A stretch of 64,000 bases of DNA from Cannabis sativa (GCF_029168945.1 NC_083604.1:30003686-30067685), one strand, 5' to 3'; shown: positions 1-11,473, counted from the stretch's first letter. Notes: generated by a model from the letters alone, not told the origin. Program-made: numbers and translations.

Positions 1-119
1 TAATGTAAATCATTACTAAATTCATGGATGACCTAATCAAAATCTTAAGAAAAGCTAGAACTGTTAACCATGGTTTGTTAGCTGTTCTAAGTGATTAGGG
101 GTGGACCATCCCATTGTCA

Positions 120-1345
120 ATAGATAAGAAAGTGTTTGTTCAAACAAATACTACTTTTCTAAGAAAATGACTAAGTCTGAAAATCAAGTAGCAAATAAAG
201 GAGATATTTAATTCTTGATTCCAAAAGTGTTCTATCATCTTATATAACATATGATGATCCCACTGCCTCTGTTGTCTTGTCACAACAGAAGAGATCAATA
301 CCATTTAGTTTTCTTCGACATAATTCACGGTACCTCGTCGTAGTGGGAGACTTTCTAGGAACTCACCTTCTTATGACTTGGGAGACACTAGTGATTAAAA
401 TCCATTGTGAGTTTAAACAAGTAATGGATTGTCAAGATAAGAAACTAAGAAGAAAAGCCAATAGAACTATGGTTTAATCCATTCACATGGAATAACCTAA
501 AGTTTTCTATTACAAGGACATAAAAGGAAATTTTCGTTTATAAGTCCATTCAATGGACTTAACAAACTTCCCGTTCCTAGTATTATAGGTTTGAGTTTAT
601 CTAAACCTATGGCTTGTGGTATACCTGGTAATTACTTACTCTAATGCAAGCAACTTACTTTAGTAAGATGCTGAATCATTTTTCTTTCTAATGGAAATCT
701 ATAGAAGCTTCACAACTTCTTAGACATAGATTTTATTTATCTAAGGAAAAGTCTCAACTATTCCAGAAAAGATAAAGCCATGAAAGAATTTCTTAAATCA
801 ACAGTGAGAGGTCTTAGATATGCTTTTGTATGCCTTAGACCAGACACCTGCTGTTGAGTGGGAGTAATGAGTAGGTATCAGATTAATCCAGGAGAAGAAC
901 AATGGAAGACAATCAAGTAAATCTTAAGATTAAGAAGAGGAACTATATGTTAGTCTATAAGGGTGTTACTCTGGGGGTGGAATAGTGATTTTGGAGAAGT
1001 GTAAAAACCTATCTGAACTCTCTAGGTTTACCAGAAAGGGACTGAATGTTAAAGTTGCAGGAAAGGTACTTCTTCAGTCTAAGGAAAGTTCTATACATCT
1101 TTGGCACCATTCCGAATTGCCTTAAACTACTAGTGTTAATTTCATGATTAAGCAAAAGTAGTTGCCAAAGGTATAGAATCCAGTATCCTAAGAGAGTAGA
1201 CATATAGAGAGGAATTTCACAATATCAATAATTTTGTGATTAAGGAAGAGTAATGGTGGAGAAAAGGTTGTGTTTAATTCAACCTTTCAGATCCTATTAC
1301 AAGGAGTTTACTACTACTACACTTGATTTGTATATGAAGGTGTTG
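120..1345 (+). pseudogene. Copia pol remnants: integrase tail, linker, end of reverse transcriptase, RNase H
   Basis: Short stretches in different frames match copia polyprotein landmarks. Positions 123-160 read DKKVFVQTNTTFL, resembling the integrase C-terminus. Positions 333-350 read PRRSGR, the usual linker between integrase and reverse transcriptase. Positions 873-917 read RYQINPGEEQWKTIK, resembling the end of the reverse transcriptase. HIERN near 1202 and a DPIT-like motif near 1285 resemble the RNase H end. Linker and reverse transcriptase end are only about 530 bp apart, too close for an intact domain, so the catalytic core with its YVDD-type motif has been deleted. Stops and frameshifts are frequent. 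Family assignment is by motif recognition. Confidence 0.6.
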
Positions 1346-1394
1346 AGATTATTTGAAATGCACTTTTTATTTTATATTAGTGCAAGTGGGAGTT

Positions 1395-3288
1395 TGTTGG
1401 GTTTTATGCCCTAAATAAAACTCATTTCAATATAATCAGATTTACTTATTAATATAGATCATAAATAACATTTAATGTTGCATGGTTCACATGATTTATT
1501 TCATGATTATATGTACATAATGTATAAATTCATCTGAAACCCTTTTCACATACTTGATCCTGTTTATTGTGCCGTCAACACATTGGAAAGTAAACATGAC
1601 TATGTGAATAAAGTTTCCTAGATTTATCAGACATAGGGTTTTACTGATATGATAATCTACAACAGAGTTTACTTGAATTTGGGGAAGTGCTATGTTCTTT
1701 CCAGAGCATTGGTTAAAGTAAAGCTCAGGTTGGATGCATGGAGTATGCATCGGAAGGGACCGATATTGAACTTTGACTTAGATTTATTAAACTTGCTGTA
1801 ATATCTATTCAAGTCAATATTGCCTAGTTGATCCTAGATCAAATGATCTTAAGCCTGATATGATTAGGCTCAATCTCAAGAGGCTATTCGTGTTCTTTGA
1901 TTTGTTAGTTAAGCCTACTTTTAGGTCAGGGTGATCCGTACATTTTGGGAACACGGTAGTGCAATTGAGTGCGAGCGCTATCATAAACATGGAATCTATA
2001 GCTTCTATCTGGTGAATAGTAAGCAAAGGATGATCTCCTTCGAGCTTGACCAAACGAACATAAATGGTGGAGTACTCATTTCACATAAGCTGAAATATCA
2101 TTTATACGGGGTCAAGTATTTTAAGGAATAAATACATTGTAGGGTGTAACGGTAATCTAATCCCTTTCCAGTGTAGATCATTCATATAGAGGATCATTGA
2201 TCAAATTACGATTATAACAATGGATAACTAATGATGTGTCTATATGGTGGAACATATAGAGCATTCTATATACTGAGAGTGCAATTCTAAGTTCTATGCG
2301 TGGATTCAACGAAGAATTAATAAGTTAGTGAATTTTAGTGCTAAATTCTTGATCTACTTATTGGAAGCTCGGTTATATAGATCCATGGTCCCCGCACTAG
2401 TTGAGATAATATTGCTTGTAAGACTCATGTAATTGGTTTTGACTAATCAATTATAATTCTCAAATTAGACTATGTCTATTTGTGAATTTTTCACTAAGTA
2501 AGGGCGAAATTGTAAAGAAAGAGTTTTAGGGGCATATTTGTTAATTATGATACTTTGTATGGTTCAATTAATAAATATGTTAAATGACAAGATTACTTAA
2601 TAATTATTTATAGTTATTAAATAGTTAGAATTGACATTTAAATGGTTGAATTTGAAAATTGGCGTTTTTGAGAAAATTAGATGCAGAAAAGATAAAACTG
2701 CAAAATTGCAAAAAGTGAGGCCCAAATCCACTATGTAGGGCCGACCACTTTTGTAGGGTTTTTCCCTCTGATATTTTCATTATTTTAATGCCAAATAATT
2801 CAAACCTAACCCTAGTGGAATGTTATAAATAGATAGTGAAGGCTTCAGAAAATATATACTTTTCTTCTGACACTTCTGATTCAGAAAAACCTGAGCTCTC
2901 TCTCTCCCTATCTTTGGCCGAACCCACTCTCTCTTTCTTCTTCCTTAAATTTTGAAATTCTTAGTGTATGAGTAGTGCCCACACATAGCAAGTGATACCT
3001 CAATCAAAGTGAGGAATATCGTGAAGAAAGACATTCAGCAAGAAGGAGTTTCAGCATCAAAGATTCAGAGAAAGAGATTCAGGTTCAGATATTGATAATG
3101 CTCTGCTACAGAAAGGAATCAAGGGCTAGATATCTGAACGGAAGGAGTCATTAAATTCCGCTGCACCCAATGTAAGGTTTCCTAAACTTTATATGTGTTT
3201 ATTTCATCGTTTTAGAAAGTTCATATTTAGGGTGTTAATAAACATACTTGTGAGTAGATCTAAGATCCTGGTAAAATAATTTCCAATA
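1395..3288 (+). repeat. 3' LTR of element D
   Basis: The LTR begins TGTTGGGTTTTATGCCC directly after a purine-rich tract (GCAAGTGGGAGT, about 1382-1393) that fits a plus-strand primer. It ends near 3288 in CCAATA, where the other family members end in CCAACA, so the terminal CA is mutated. It aligns through its length with the reverse complement of the A LTRs (13216-15069 and 21019-22871). A TATAAATAG box lies at 2824-2832, followed by a CT-rich tract near 2895-2945, as expected around a transcription start. Confidence 0.85.
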
Positions 3289-3893
3289 AGACTCCCCTAT
3301 ATGATTGTGTCGGACAACGTGAAGCAGTTTGATAGTGAATATTTCACCAACTTCTGTGTTTAGCACGAAATCATTAAAAGCTTCTTTGCTGTAACCTGGC
3401 AAAGAGCTAATGGACAAGTGGAAGCGTCAACAAAATCCTTAAGACCACATTAAAGAAGAAGCTGCAGGCTTGTAAAGCCCACTGGCTAGAGGAACTCCCT
3501 CGCGTTCTCTAGGCTTATAGAATAACAGAAAGAACTTCAATGGGGCATACGCCATATGCAATGGCCTATGGATGCGAGACAATAATCCTGGTAGAGACCA
3601 CAGTGCCATCAGATTAGTGAGATACTTACGACCCTTTTCGTAACCACTCTCTGCTCTAGAAGTCACTAGACTTAATAGAAGAGCTACGAGAATAGTCACA
3701 AGTCTAGCTCATAATATACCAAGGAAAGATCGCCTGACACTTCAGCTCAAAGGTGAAAAGTCATACCTTCGATGTTGGTGATCTTGTTCAGCAAAGAGTA
3801 TTCACAATATCCCAGGAACTGGGAGTGGTGGTGCTTGGCCCAAATTTGGAAGGCCTTACGAGATACTCGAGAAAGTGGGACAAGGTCAGCCGT
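3289..3893 (+). pseudogene. Tat integrase remnant (core to C-terminus)
   Basis: The translation contains IVSDN, an ANGQVEA stretch, a KKKLQA..HWLEELPRVL region and a PYAMAYG motif, matching the integrase core of F at 53950-54300. From 3753 the C-terminal part reads FDVGDLVQQRVF and LGPNLEG, matching F at 54425-54540. Internal stops and frame changes show it is dead. At about 3893 it runs without any 3' untranslated region or LTR into gag-like sequence. The upstream half of the domain, including the zinc finger, is missing because D inserted here. Confidence 0.75.
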
Positions 3894-5300
3894 GCAATCC
3901 ATGGCCACAGGTCCAACCTATGGGCTGAACAAAAGATGGCCAAATCCTACCGAACCGTCTCTTGGGTGGAGTTACACACAACAACTTCACCCCAACTGAA
4001 ATGTGTAGCCAACATGCTAGCCAAACAAGTCAGACGCCAAGGCCACCTAGTACTTTAGTATTGGAAAGGTTAGGTGTCGCACATGACCTCAGGACAGACC
4101 TAAATCGAAGAAGGGGCCTGGACGAACAATACGCCCCACCCCCGGTCTCTGCATTCATGATCTAGTTCAAACAGATCCCAATGTGACATAGGCCGATCAA
4201 CAAGCCGAACAAGTTAATCCATTTGTGTAAGCACAACTAGATCAACTTAAAAACATGGTACAAGGCCTAACCAGCCCATAACTCAATGACCTCGAACTTG
4301 GTCGAGCACGCAGATCACCCTTCTCCCCTGAGATGGAAGTCCTCGAATTACCCCGAAAGTTCAAAATGCTAACCTAGAAATTGTATACGGGAAAAGAAGA
4401 TCCTTTATCACATCTTAAGTATTTTGTGATGCAGATGGATCTACAAGGGGTATAAAAGGTGATGTCCAATGTAAAATATTTCCTACCACACTCGCAGAAG
4501 CCGCCCAGCAGTGGTATTTCAAGTTCCCTCCAGCGAGGTTTAACTCATGGAATGCCTTCTCCTCAGAGTTCCACGCACAATTTTCCTCCTCCCGTCAACT
4601 TCCCTCACATCTAGAAGACCTGGTTGAAGTAAAGCAAACACCAGGGGAACCCCTCAAAGCTTATATAAGCAGGTATATGACTGAAGCTACAAAAGTTAAG
4701 GGGTAGACTAAAGAAGGAAGGTTAGTTGCAATACTAGGGGCATTGAGCCACTTGGAGAACGGTGGAAGGACATCAAAAGGCTGACATTAGGGTTAATGGT
4801 TGAATTGTTAGATTGAGTAGATGGATTCATTATGCTCAAAGAAGGTGTCCGGCGGGCAAATATTGTTGGACAAAAGAAAAGCCATCAACGTGCCACCTCG
4901 GTAGGAACATCTGTTTAGAATCCACAAGACCCTGACGACTCAAATTCAAACAGGAAGAGGTATAATAATGGTAACAAGCAAAGTAATGGAAAGAATGGAA
5001 AATTCACTGGTAATGCCGAATAGCACCCCAGGGAAAATGCCTCAAAATTTACTACCTTGTCAGTCCTAATAGACGATCTAAAGACAATCTACGGGAAAAC
5101 TTAATCTATGGTCCCGTACAAGAAACTATCTCCCATGAAGAAGGATGTAAGTAAAAGAGATACATCCATGTTCTGCCATTTTAATGCGGACTAAGGCCGC
5201 GACACGAACGAATGTAATAACCTAAAGTGAGAAATTGAGTTTTTGATCAGAAATAATAATTCGCACTTACAAAAGTATGTCAAGGCCGACTAGAACCAAA
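3894..5300 (+). pseudogene. Tat gag remnant
   Basis: The start matches F gag at about 40850, sharing QPMG and the downstream motif HDLRTDLNRRRGLD. The central Gag domain is recognisable around 4330-4680, with reading-frame breaks. Near 5173-5222 there is a zinc-finger-like pattern (CHFN.D.GRDTNEC) of the type found in Tat Gag proteins. The product would have formed the particle shell. Many stops and at least several frameshifts make it non-functional. No initiation codon can be assigned because the N-terminus is lost at the fusion with integrase. Confidence 0.65.
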
Positions 5301-5363
5301 GGGTCATCCAAGCAGGCAATAACCAAAACCAGTTGATGCCTCCACTATTGGACGGGAATTTAC

Positions 5364-5950
5364 ATGTCATTTTTGGGGGACCTACATCTTGTTAGAGACT
5401 CAGGCAAAGCTCAAGAAAAGTATGCCCAAGCCTTACAGAATGAACAAAATGAAATAGTCTTGGCCGTGGATGAGAGAAAACCAAAAATACCACGAGTAGG
5501 GGAACCAATAGTAACCTTCACTAAAGTCGATGCCACTCACGTCCATTTCCTGCACAATGACCCCTTAGTCGTAGAAGTGCAAATTGCAAATAAGACAGTG
5601 GCATAGACTATGATAGATGATGGAGCTTCCTCAAACATCCTGTTTAAAACAACTTATGAGAAAATTGTACTCCAGCTCAAAGATTTGATCCCCTGCACCT
5701 AGCTCATGTATGGTTTTCGTGGCCAGGACATTACACCTCTGGGACAAACCTGCCTACTCCTCACTGTTGGACAAGCTCTGAGGAGCATAACTGTGATTGA
5801 ACAATTCCTGATAATTGATGTTCCATCAGCTTTAATGTCATGTTAGGCTGACCGGCCCTATATGACTTAAAAGTTGTTACATCAGTTTTTCACCTATGTG
5901 TCAAGTTCCCAACAAAGAATGAGGTGGGGTGTCTCAGGGGAAACCAAAGA
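5364..5950 (+). pseudogene. Tat aspartic protease remnant
   Basis: An open stretch at 5364-5606 (80 codons) gives KVDATHVHFLHNDPLVVEVQIANKTVA and then a stop, after which the frame continues with MIDDGASSNIL, where DDGAS occupies the place of the retropepsin D-T/S-G catalytic loop. Tat proteases typically have a DGGSS-like motif here. The enzyme would cut the polyprotein during particle maturation. This whole segment is absent from element F, so E holds the only Tat protease copy in the window. Confidence 0.65.
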
Positions 5951-6169
5951 ATTGCGTGGCAATGCTACAATGTTGCTCTAACTAAGGTCAAGAAGGAAAA
6001 TACCTTCGGCTAGTGTTTGGGCAAGGGAAAGAGCATTTTCCAATAGGAAGTCACCCAAGGTAGGGACGAAGACATGCATCCCCGACTTGGGGAATCAAAG
6101 ACAAATGTAAGGCCAGTGGAAGAAGTGGAAATTGACCCAAATATCTCGACCAGGAAACTTAAAATTAAT

Positions 6170-7560
6170 AAGGGTTTGTTGCTCAAAGTAAAATTAGCTT
6201 TGATAAAAATTCTAAGAGGAAACCTGGATGTTTTTTCCTGGTAACATGAGGATATGGTCGGTATTGACCCTACCGTAATGTCTCACACCCTAAACATTGA
6301 CCCGAACTTTCATCTCGTCTAGCAAAAGAGAAGAGTACTGGACAAAGAACAGGGGCAGGCCCTAAAATAAGAGGTAGAAAGACTGCGTGAAATTAAGTTC
6401 ATCATTGAAGCCTTCTACTCGACATGGGTAGCTAACCCTGTACTAGTACCCAAGCTGATCAAAAAATGGCGAGTATGTATTGATTTCACCGACCTCAACA
6501 AGGCGTGCCCCAAGGACTGTTTTCCACTTCTAAGAATTGACCAGCTTGTGGATGCAACAGTCGGGCATGAAATCCTAAGCTTCATGGATGCCTATTCGGG
6601 GTACAATAAAATAAGAATGCATCCACCAGACCAAGAACATACAAGTTTCCAAACATATATGGGTTTGTATTGTTACAAGGTTATGCCATTCAGTCTGAAG
6701 AATGATGGAGCTACCTACCAGAGAATGGTAATAAAATGTTTAAAGACCAGATCGAACAAAATATGGAGGAATATGCGGATGATATGCTCGTCAAATCTAG
6801 GAATGCTGGGACGCACATGGAGGATCTGGATGAATGCTTCAAAATTCTCAAAAAATACAACATGAAACTCAATCCTTTAAAGTGTTCCTTCGGGGCCAGC
6901 TTGGGTAAGTTTCTGAGTTTTATTGTCAATTCTTAGGGAATAGAGGCTAACCCAGAGAAAATACTAGTCCTCCTGGGTATGAAATTGTCAACAAAGACAA
7001 AGGAAGTCCAAAGATTAACTTGTTGGATAGTCGCACTGAACAAATTCATTTCAAAATCATCAGAAAAGTGTGTTCCTTTCTTCAACATCCTCTGAGGTAA
7101 TAAGAAGTTTGAATGGACAGAGGAATGCAAGAACGGTTTCCAAGAATTAACAAGATAACTTGCAAAGCCTATCGTACTCTTAAAACCCATTGACGGAGAA
7201 GAATTAGGATTATACTTGGTTGTCACTAATTATGTTATAAGTGTCATGCTAATCAGAGAAGAAAACAATGTCCAACATCTATTATACTATATCAGCAAAA
7301 GACTCCTGGAAGCTGAAGGATGACATCCTTTAATAGAAAAGCGCACTTTCTGTCTGATCTTAGCAACAAGGAAGTTAAGGCCCTATTTCCAAGCTCACCC
7401 TGTTCGGGTATACACCGACAAACTATTACGCCAAGTATTGCAAAAGCCTGATGCCTGTAGGTGGATACTTAAATGGGCAATAGAGTTGGGACAGTACAAA
7501 ATAATCTTTTAACCCCATACAACAGTCAAGGGACAAGCCTTGGCAAACTTTGTGCTTGAG
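6170..7560 (+). pseudogene. Tat reverse transcriptase and first RNase H remnant
   Basis: Recognisable pieces in order are the lead-in near 6180-6300 (VKLALIKIL, DMVGIDPTVMSH), WRVCIDFTDLNKACPKD at about 6466-6520, FMDAYSGYNKIRMHPPDQEHTSF at 6580-6650, and the catalytic YADDM at about 6772-6786. The LKCSF thumb region lies near 6875, followed by RNase H from about 7100 (VYTDKLLRQVLQK near 7410). Frameshifts near 6735 and several stops interrupt it. It would have copied element RNA into DNA. Identification is firm, activity impossible. Confidence 0.8.
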
Positions 7561-7619
7561 TGCATAGGAAAAGACGAAAGCAACATATGGGACAACCCGG
7601 GACCAGTACAAGAATCCCT

Positions 7620-8358
7620 ACCAGAAAATAACAAAGAGTGACCTACCTGGAAATTGCATGTAGATGGAGCAGCCACAGACCAGCTTTCTGGTGCAGGAAT
7701 TTCCCTTGTCACACATGGGGGGCAACATCTGCACGGGGTAATCAAATTTGGGCTGAAGACCTCCAACAACGAAGTAGAATATGAAGCTCTCATAGCTACA
7801 TTAAAGCTTGCTCGTGAGGTGCATGCCGAATACATTGCGGTCTATAATGATTTGCAGTTGGTAGTGAATCGTGTTTCAAGAGAGTATGAGGCCCAGGGTG
7901 AAAAAATGATGGCCTATCTAAGCAAGATACAAGACATGCTCACATAATTCAAGGGTTACACCCTAAGGCAGATTCCAAGTGAAGAAAATACAACTATTGA
8001 TGCCTTAGCCTGGCTTGTAAGTAGCACAGTAACAGATAAGGCAAACCTAGTCCCAATCCAAATCTTAAAAGAACCTTGCATCACTTGTGTGGAAGAATTC
8101 AAAAAGATAGACATAGCACCAAACTGTATGACACCCATAGCAGCCTACTTCAACACTAGAGAACTTCCAAATGACAGGAACAAAGCTCGAAAGATATGAG
8201 GAAAGTTGCACGGTACATCATAGTAGAAGGTGTGATGTATAAAAGAGGTTTATCCATGCCATTGCTTAGATGTGTAACAAAACAAGAAGTTTCACTGCTC
8301 CTTTTCGAAGTACATGATGGATTTTCTGGTAACCATACAACAGAACAAAGGTTTAGAT
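7620..8358 (+). pseudogene. Tat second (archaeal-like) RNase H and truncated integrase start
   Basis: After a TGA near 7641 the sequence gives a second RNase H: LHVDGAAT (first Asp), GAGISLV, NNEVEYEALIATLKLA (Glu), YNDLQLVV (Asp) and TIDALA (last Asp), so all four acidic positions are still visible in 7654-8015. A second RNase H of this kind defines the Tat group. It is followed by VPIQILKEP and by RGLSMPLLRCVT near 8240, the start of the integrase region. At about 8358 the sequence jumps to 3' untranslated sequence, so roughly 1 kb of integrase is deleted relative to F. Confidence 0.75.
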
Positions 8359-8690
8359 AAAATAACTAGTACTCTGGTCAGATGACCATCTTTAAGGTAC
8401 AGTTTTAAAAGTGCAATTGTTTTATGTTTAATTTAGCTAAAGATTAGTTAGATCATGTAATAGCTACCATAATTCAATAAATGTAAGTTACTACGGTAAC
8501 AAAATTATTCCGACCAATAAATGAATAAAGATATTAATTATCATTCTAATTGTGTCAATTATTTTATAGCAAGTTATGAACTTACCATTAAAATGTGTAC
8601 AAAGGGTCTGCTCGAACCCAAAGGCCAAACATACAAAAATTAAACTTGTGAAATGCAAGTAACCAAGAGTGGCATAGTGTAAGTTGGAAT
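8359..8690 (+). other. 3' untranslated region of Tat element E
   Basis: This stretch has no ORF. It aligns with F at about 54640-55060, sharing the CGGATGACC-like motif, the ATGTAAGTTACTACG block and AATAAATGAATAAAGATG. The join to the deleted integrase falls in an AAAATA context that could have supplied microhomology. LINE sequence begins at its right edge, replacing the antisense gene present in F. Confidence 0.65.
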
Positions 8691-8987
8691 TAATTGACTT
8701 TAGCTTTAATAAGAATCTCTCTACCAGGCTTAGTGAAAGATTTAGCCTTCCAACTATTAAGTTTTATCCAGATACGATCCCGAATAGAATTAAACATGCC
8801 TAACGTAGTAGCCCCTACAAAACAAGGAAGGCCCAAGTACTTTTCATAGCTCTCAACCCCAAATATTCCTAGAGACATGGTCATCACAATCTTGTCTGCC
8901 TCAAAAATATTAGGATTAAAATAGACTAGTGACTTTGTAAAATTCACACTCTAACCTAATGGTGCACCATACCAAGAGAGAAGAAGT

Positions 8988-9305
8988 TTGAAATTTTCAC
9001 ACGCTAAAGTGGTAGCATTCAGAAAAAAGAGACTACCATAAAAAAAAAGTTGATGAGAAATAATCGGCCTACACCTAGCACATGGAATTCCAACCAACAT
9101 ATTATTATCTCAAACCTTTGAACCTTCAGTACATAATAAGAATTAGTAAGAGGACATGGGATCATTCTGACGGAGGCCCCTTTCAAGTTGAATAGTACCA
9201 TAACTGCCATCATTCAAATGAACCAAATATTCCACAGAAGAAATACACTCTATCACCTTAATAATCCAAATATCATGAAAGCGTAAATTTTGCATAATAA
9301 GAGGG
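8988..9305 (-). repeat. Internal duplication in LINE, copy 1
   Basis: This block repeats at about 9310-9636, starting AAGTTTGAA on the plus strand and sharing GATGAGAAATAATCGGCC and GGAATTCCAACCAACATATT. Similarity is roughly 85-90 percent by eye, and copy 1 lacks about 25 bp present in copy 2. Both copies cover the catalytic part of the reverse transcriptase, so the reading order contains the same enzyme segment twice. Confidence 0.75.
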
Positions 9306-9309
9306 AAGA

Positions 9310-9636
9310 AGTTTGAATCATTCATAGGCTAAAGTGGTAGCTTTTAGAAGAAAGAGTCTATCATTAGAAAAAATTAGATGAGAAATAATCGGCCCAGACC
9401 TACCACATGGAATTCCAACCAACATATTATTATCACAATCCCAATAAATCAAAACTGTCAAACCTTCACTACATAATAAGACTTAGTAAGAGGACGTGGG
9501 ATCACTCTGATGGAGGCCCTTTTCAGGTTGAATAGTACCATAACTGCCACCATTCAAAATAACCAATTATTCCACAGAAGAAATACACTCCACCACCTTA
9601 CTAATCTAAATATCATAAAGCCTAATTTCTGCATAA
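9310..9636 (-). repeat. Internal duplication in LINE, copy 2
   Basis: This is the direct repeat of 8988-9305 in the same orientation. It keeps a short segment (CACAATCCCAATAAATC on the plus strand) that is missing from copy 1. The divergence between the copies suggests an old duplication or two independent fragments of related LINEs lying side by side. Confidence 0.75.
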
Positions 9637-9810
9637 TCTTTGGCAAAAAGGCAACTCCACCCAGCTATACGCTTTGTACATATCAAGTTTAATAGCACAA
9701 TACCCACATAACCATATTTTTTTGCGTATTATTACACTCAAAAAAATAAGAGCATTGTACATAATCAATTTACCAACTAAAAAAAAATTTTGTTCAATCA
9801 AAAACGTCAC

Positions 9811-9972
9811 TCTACTCTTGCTTGGAAAAATTTCACTAAGTTAAGCCATGTTGTTGTGGGTGTCTTATGTTGAGTGGCATGCCTAACAACCATGCTGAGA
9901 GGGAGACACATGCTTGTTAAGTTATATGCATGCATTCTGAGTGAGGTGAATGCATGCCAATTGAGGTGCATG
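9811..9972. repeat. Left flank of CRM-like element C: TGCATG-rich repeat of element I
   Basis: The sequence contains GTGAGGTG and GCATG words like those at 37180-37620. It ends in GCATG (9968-9972), the left copy of the target duplication of C. It is therefore the detached left piece of the repeat into which C inserted. No ORF of note. Confidence 0.65.
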
Positions 9973-10590
9973 TGATACGAACCACACCAACAGTTGTGAT
10001 GAAACACGACACCAAATATGGAAAACTCGAAGAATTCTCAAAATTTGGATGTGGAACCGCAACCCAATGCTTAGTTAAGCATGAACCTTGGTATGAAGGA
10101 AGACGCCACAAACGGTGGTGGAATTTGTTTGATAAGTCAGGTTGAACGCCACAAGGAATACTCCTTGATAAGTTCGAATAGCTCTCTCAAGAACTCAAGA
10201 AGAAAACCTCTCAAAATTTTATTCCAAAATATTCTGATTTTTCAAAGTGTTTACAAGGCTTTATATAGCCAACTTACAACCAAGAAAAAATGAAACTAAA
10301 AGAAAGACAACTTTCCAAATAAAACAAAGACAAAATAAAGGAAACAAAATTAAAAAAGGAAAGCTGCCAATTGCCTTGGAAAACGTGATAACTCAACTTG
10401 GGTCTAAATTGAGTCCACTTTGATGAGAAACACAAATTTTTGCTCTCCTTCATTGTTGACTGCGGTCTCCTCTTGTTTTATAATTTTGTTAACTAAGTTG
10501 TTGAGTTCTTCTTTGAATCTCTTGGCTTGCGCCCTTGTCACCAGGCCAACTGGAACTTTACATGTATCTTTAGCCTTAGTGCTCTCATCA
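9973..10590 (-). repeat. Left (3') LTR of element C
   Basis: This 618-bp LTR begins TGATACGAACCACACC and ends CTCATCA on the plus strand, paired with 36574-37179. In element sense (minus) a purine tract with six consecutive G lies immediately before it (rc of 10591-10610), as expected for the plus-strand primer. A TATATAAAG box in element sense is at 10259-10268. The LTR also carries the C-terminal codons of the integrase ORF. Confidence 0.9.
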
Positions 10591-11473
10591 TTCCCCCCTC
10601 TTGAAAAGGATTTGTCCTCAAATCTTCACTTGCATAAAAAAGGCTCAAATTAGAAACATTAAAAGTAGCACTAACAGTATATTCTCCAGGTAAATCTTGT
10701 CGGTAGGCATTGTCATTGATCCTTTCAAGCACTTGAGACGAACCATCTCCTCGAGGTAGCAATTTAGAACGTCTTTGGGCTGGGAATCGTTCTTTCCTCA
10801 TGTGTAACCATACCCAATCACCAGGCCCAAAAACCTGCTTATGACGACCCTTGTTAGCTTGCTTTATGTATTGCTCGGTCCTTCTTTCTATGTTGAGTCG
10901 TGCCCTCTCAGGGATTTGCTTCACAAATTCTACTTTCTTTTTGCCATCTAAATTCAAATGCTCAGAAACAGGTGAAGGTGATAGATCTAAAAGAGTCAAA
11001 GGATTGAAACCATAAACAATTTCAAATGGTGAAAATTTAGTAGCAGAATGCATAGAACGATTATAAGAAAATTCAACATCTGGTAAACAATCTTCCCAAG
11101 TCTTAATATTTTTACTTATGTAGCCCTCAATAAAGTGGATAAAGTTCTATTAACTACTTCTGTTTGACCATTGGTTTGAGGATGACAAGTAGTAGAAAAC
11201 AAAAGTTTTGTCCCAAGTTTTCCCCACAATGTTTTGCAAAAGTAACTTAAGAACTTAGCATCCCTATCGGATACAATGGTTCTAGGCATACCATGTAATC
11301 TCACAATCTCCCTGAAAAACAAATCTGCAACATTAAAATCATCATCAGTTTTATGACATGGGATAAAATGAGCCATCTTAGAAAATCTGTCTACCACCAC
11401 AAAAATTGAGTCCCTCCCACGTTTACTCCTACGTAAACCCAACACAAAATCCATTGAGATATCAACCCATGGC
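10404..11473 (-). pseudogene. CRM-like integrase, core and C-terminus, extending into the LTR
   Basis: Reading from 11472 downwards, [12 protein letters not shown] opens the core, followed by [29 protein letters not shown] and [19 protein letters not shown] (to 11116). After a frameshift near 11118 come [16 protein letters not shown] and the [14 protein letters not shown] region (11053-10538). The frame then passes the purine tract, where one G appears to be missing. In the shifted frame, a basic tail with [17 protein letters not shown] continues inside the LTR to a stop at 10404-10406. Overlap of the integrase end with the 3' LTR is a known property of CRM elements, whose tail is thought to target centromeric chromatin. 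Confidence 0.8.

Larger units (their letters stand above)
1..3288 (+). mobile_element. Copia-derived LTR retrotransposon D, 3' portion (left end outside window)
   Basis: The element reads forward and is cut by the window edge. Its internal part (1-1394) is the reverse-complement counterpart of the 3' internal region of element A (about 15070-16550), and it ends in an LTR at 1395. Decayed copia integrase, reverse transcriptase and RNase H pieces survive, but the reverse transcriptase core is absent, as in A and B. To its right, 3289 onward is Tat integrase sequence starting in mid-domain, so D inserted into that integrase. The target duplication cannot be checked because the left end is not present. 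Confidence 0.85.
3289..8690 (+). mobile_element. Degenerate Tat-lineage Ty3/gypsy element E, rearranged
   Basis: The order is integrase tail, gag, protease, reverse transcriptase, RNase H, second RNase H, start of integrase, 3' untranslated region. An integrase ahead of gag is not a normal order, so the segment joins two copies or results from a large deletion. The second RNase H after the gypsy RNase H marks the Tat group. Element F (39539-57087) is a relative and serves as the internal reference. All genes carry stops and frameshifts. The 5' side is cut by D and the 3' side by LINE sequence at about 8690. Confidence 0.8.
8690..9810 (-). pseudogene. Non-LTR (LINE) retrotransposon reverse transcriptase remnant
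   Basis: On the minus strand the pieces run from LDMYKAYSWVE near 9660-9700, through RGLRQNDPMSSY near 9143-9180, an FSNDRLFLLKAT stretch standing where LINE enzymes have FADDSLFFLKA, to a downstream block at 8690-8947 with YLGLP, F..IRDRIW.KLNSWKAK and PGREILIKA. These are landmarks of plant L1-type reverse transcriptases. The second Asp-region motif is degraded and stops are frequent. No endonuclease domain, poly(A) tail or target duplication was found, so only an internal piece survives. Confidence 0.8.
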
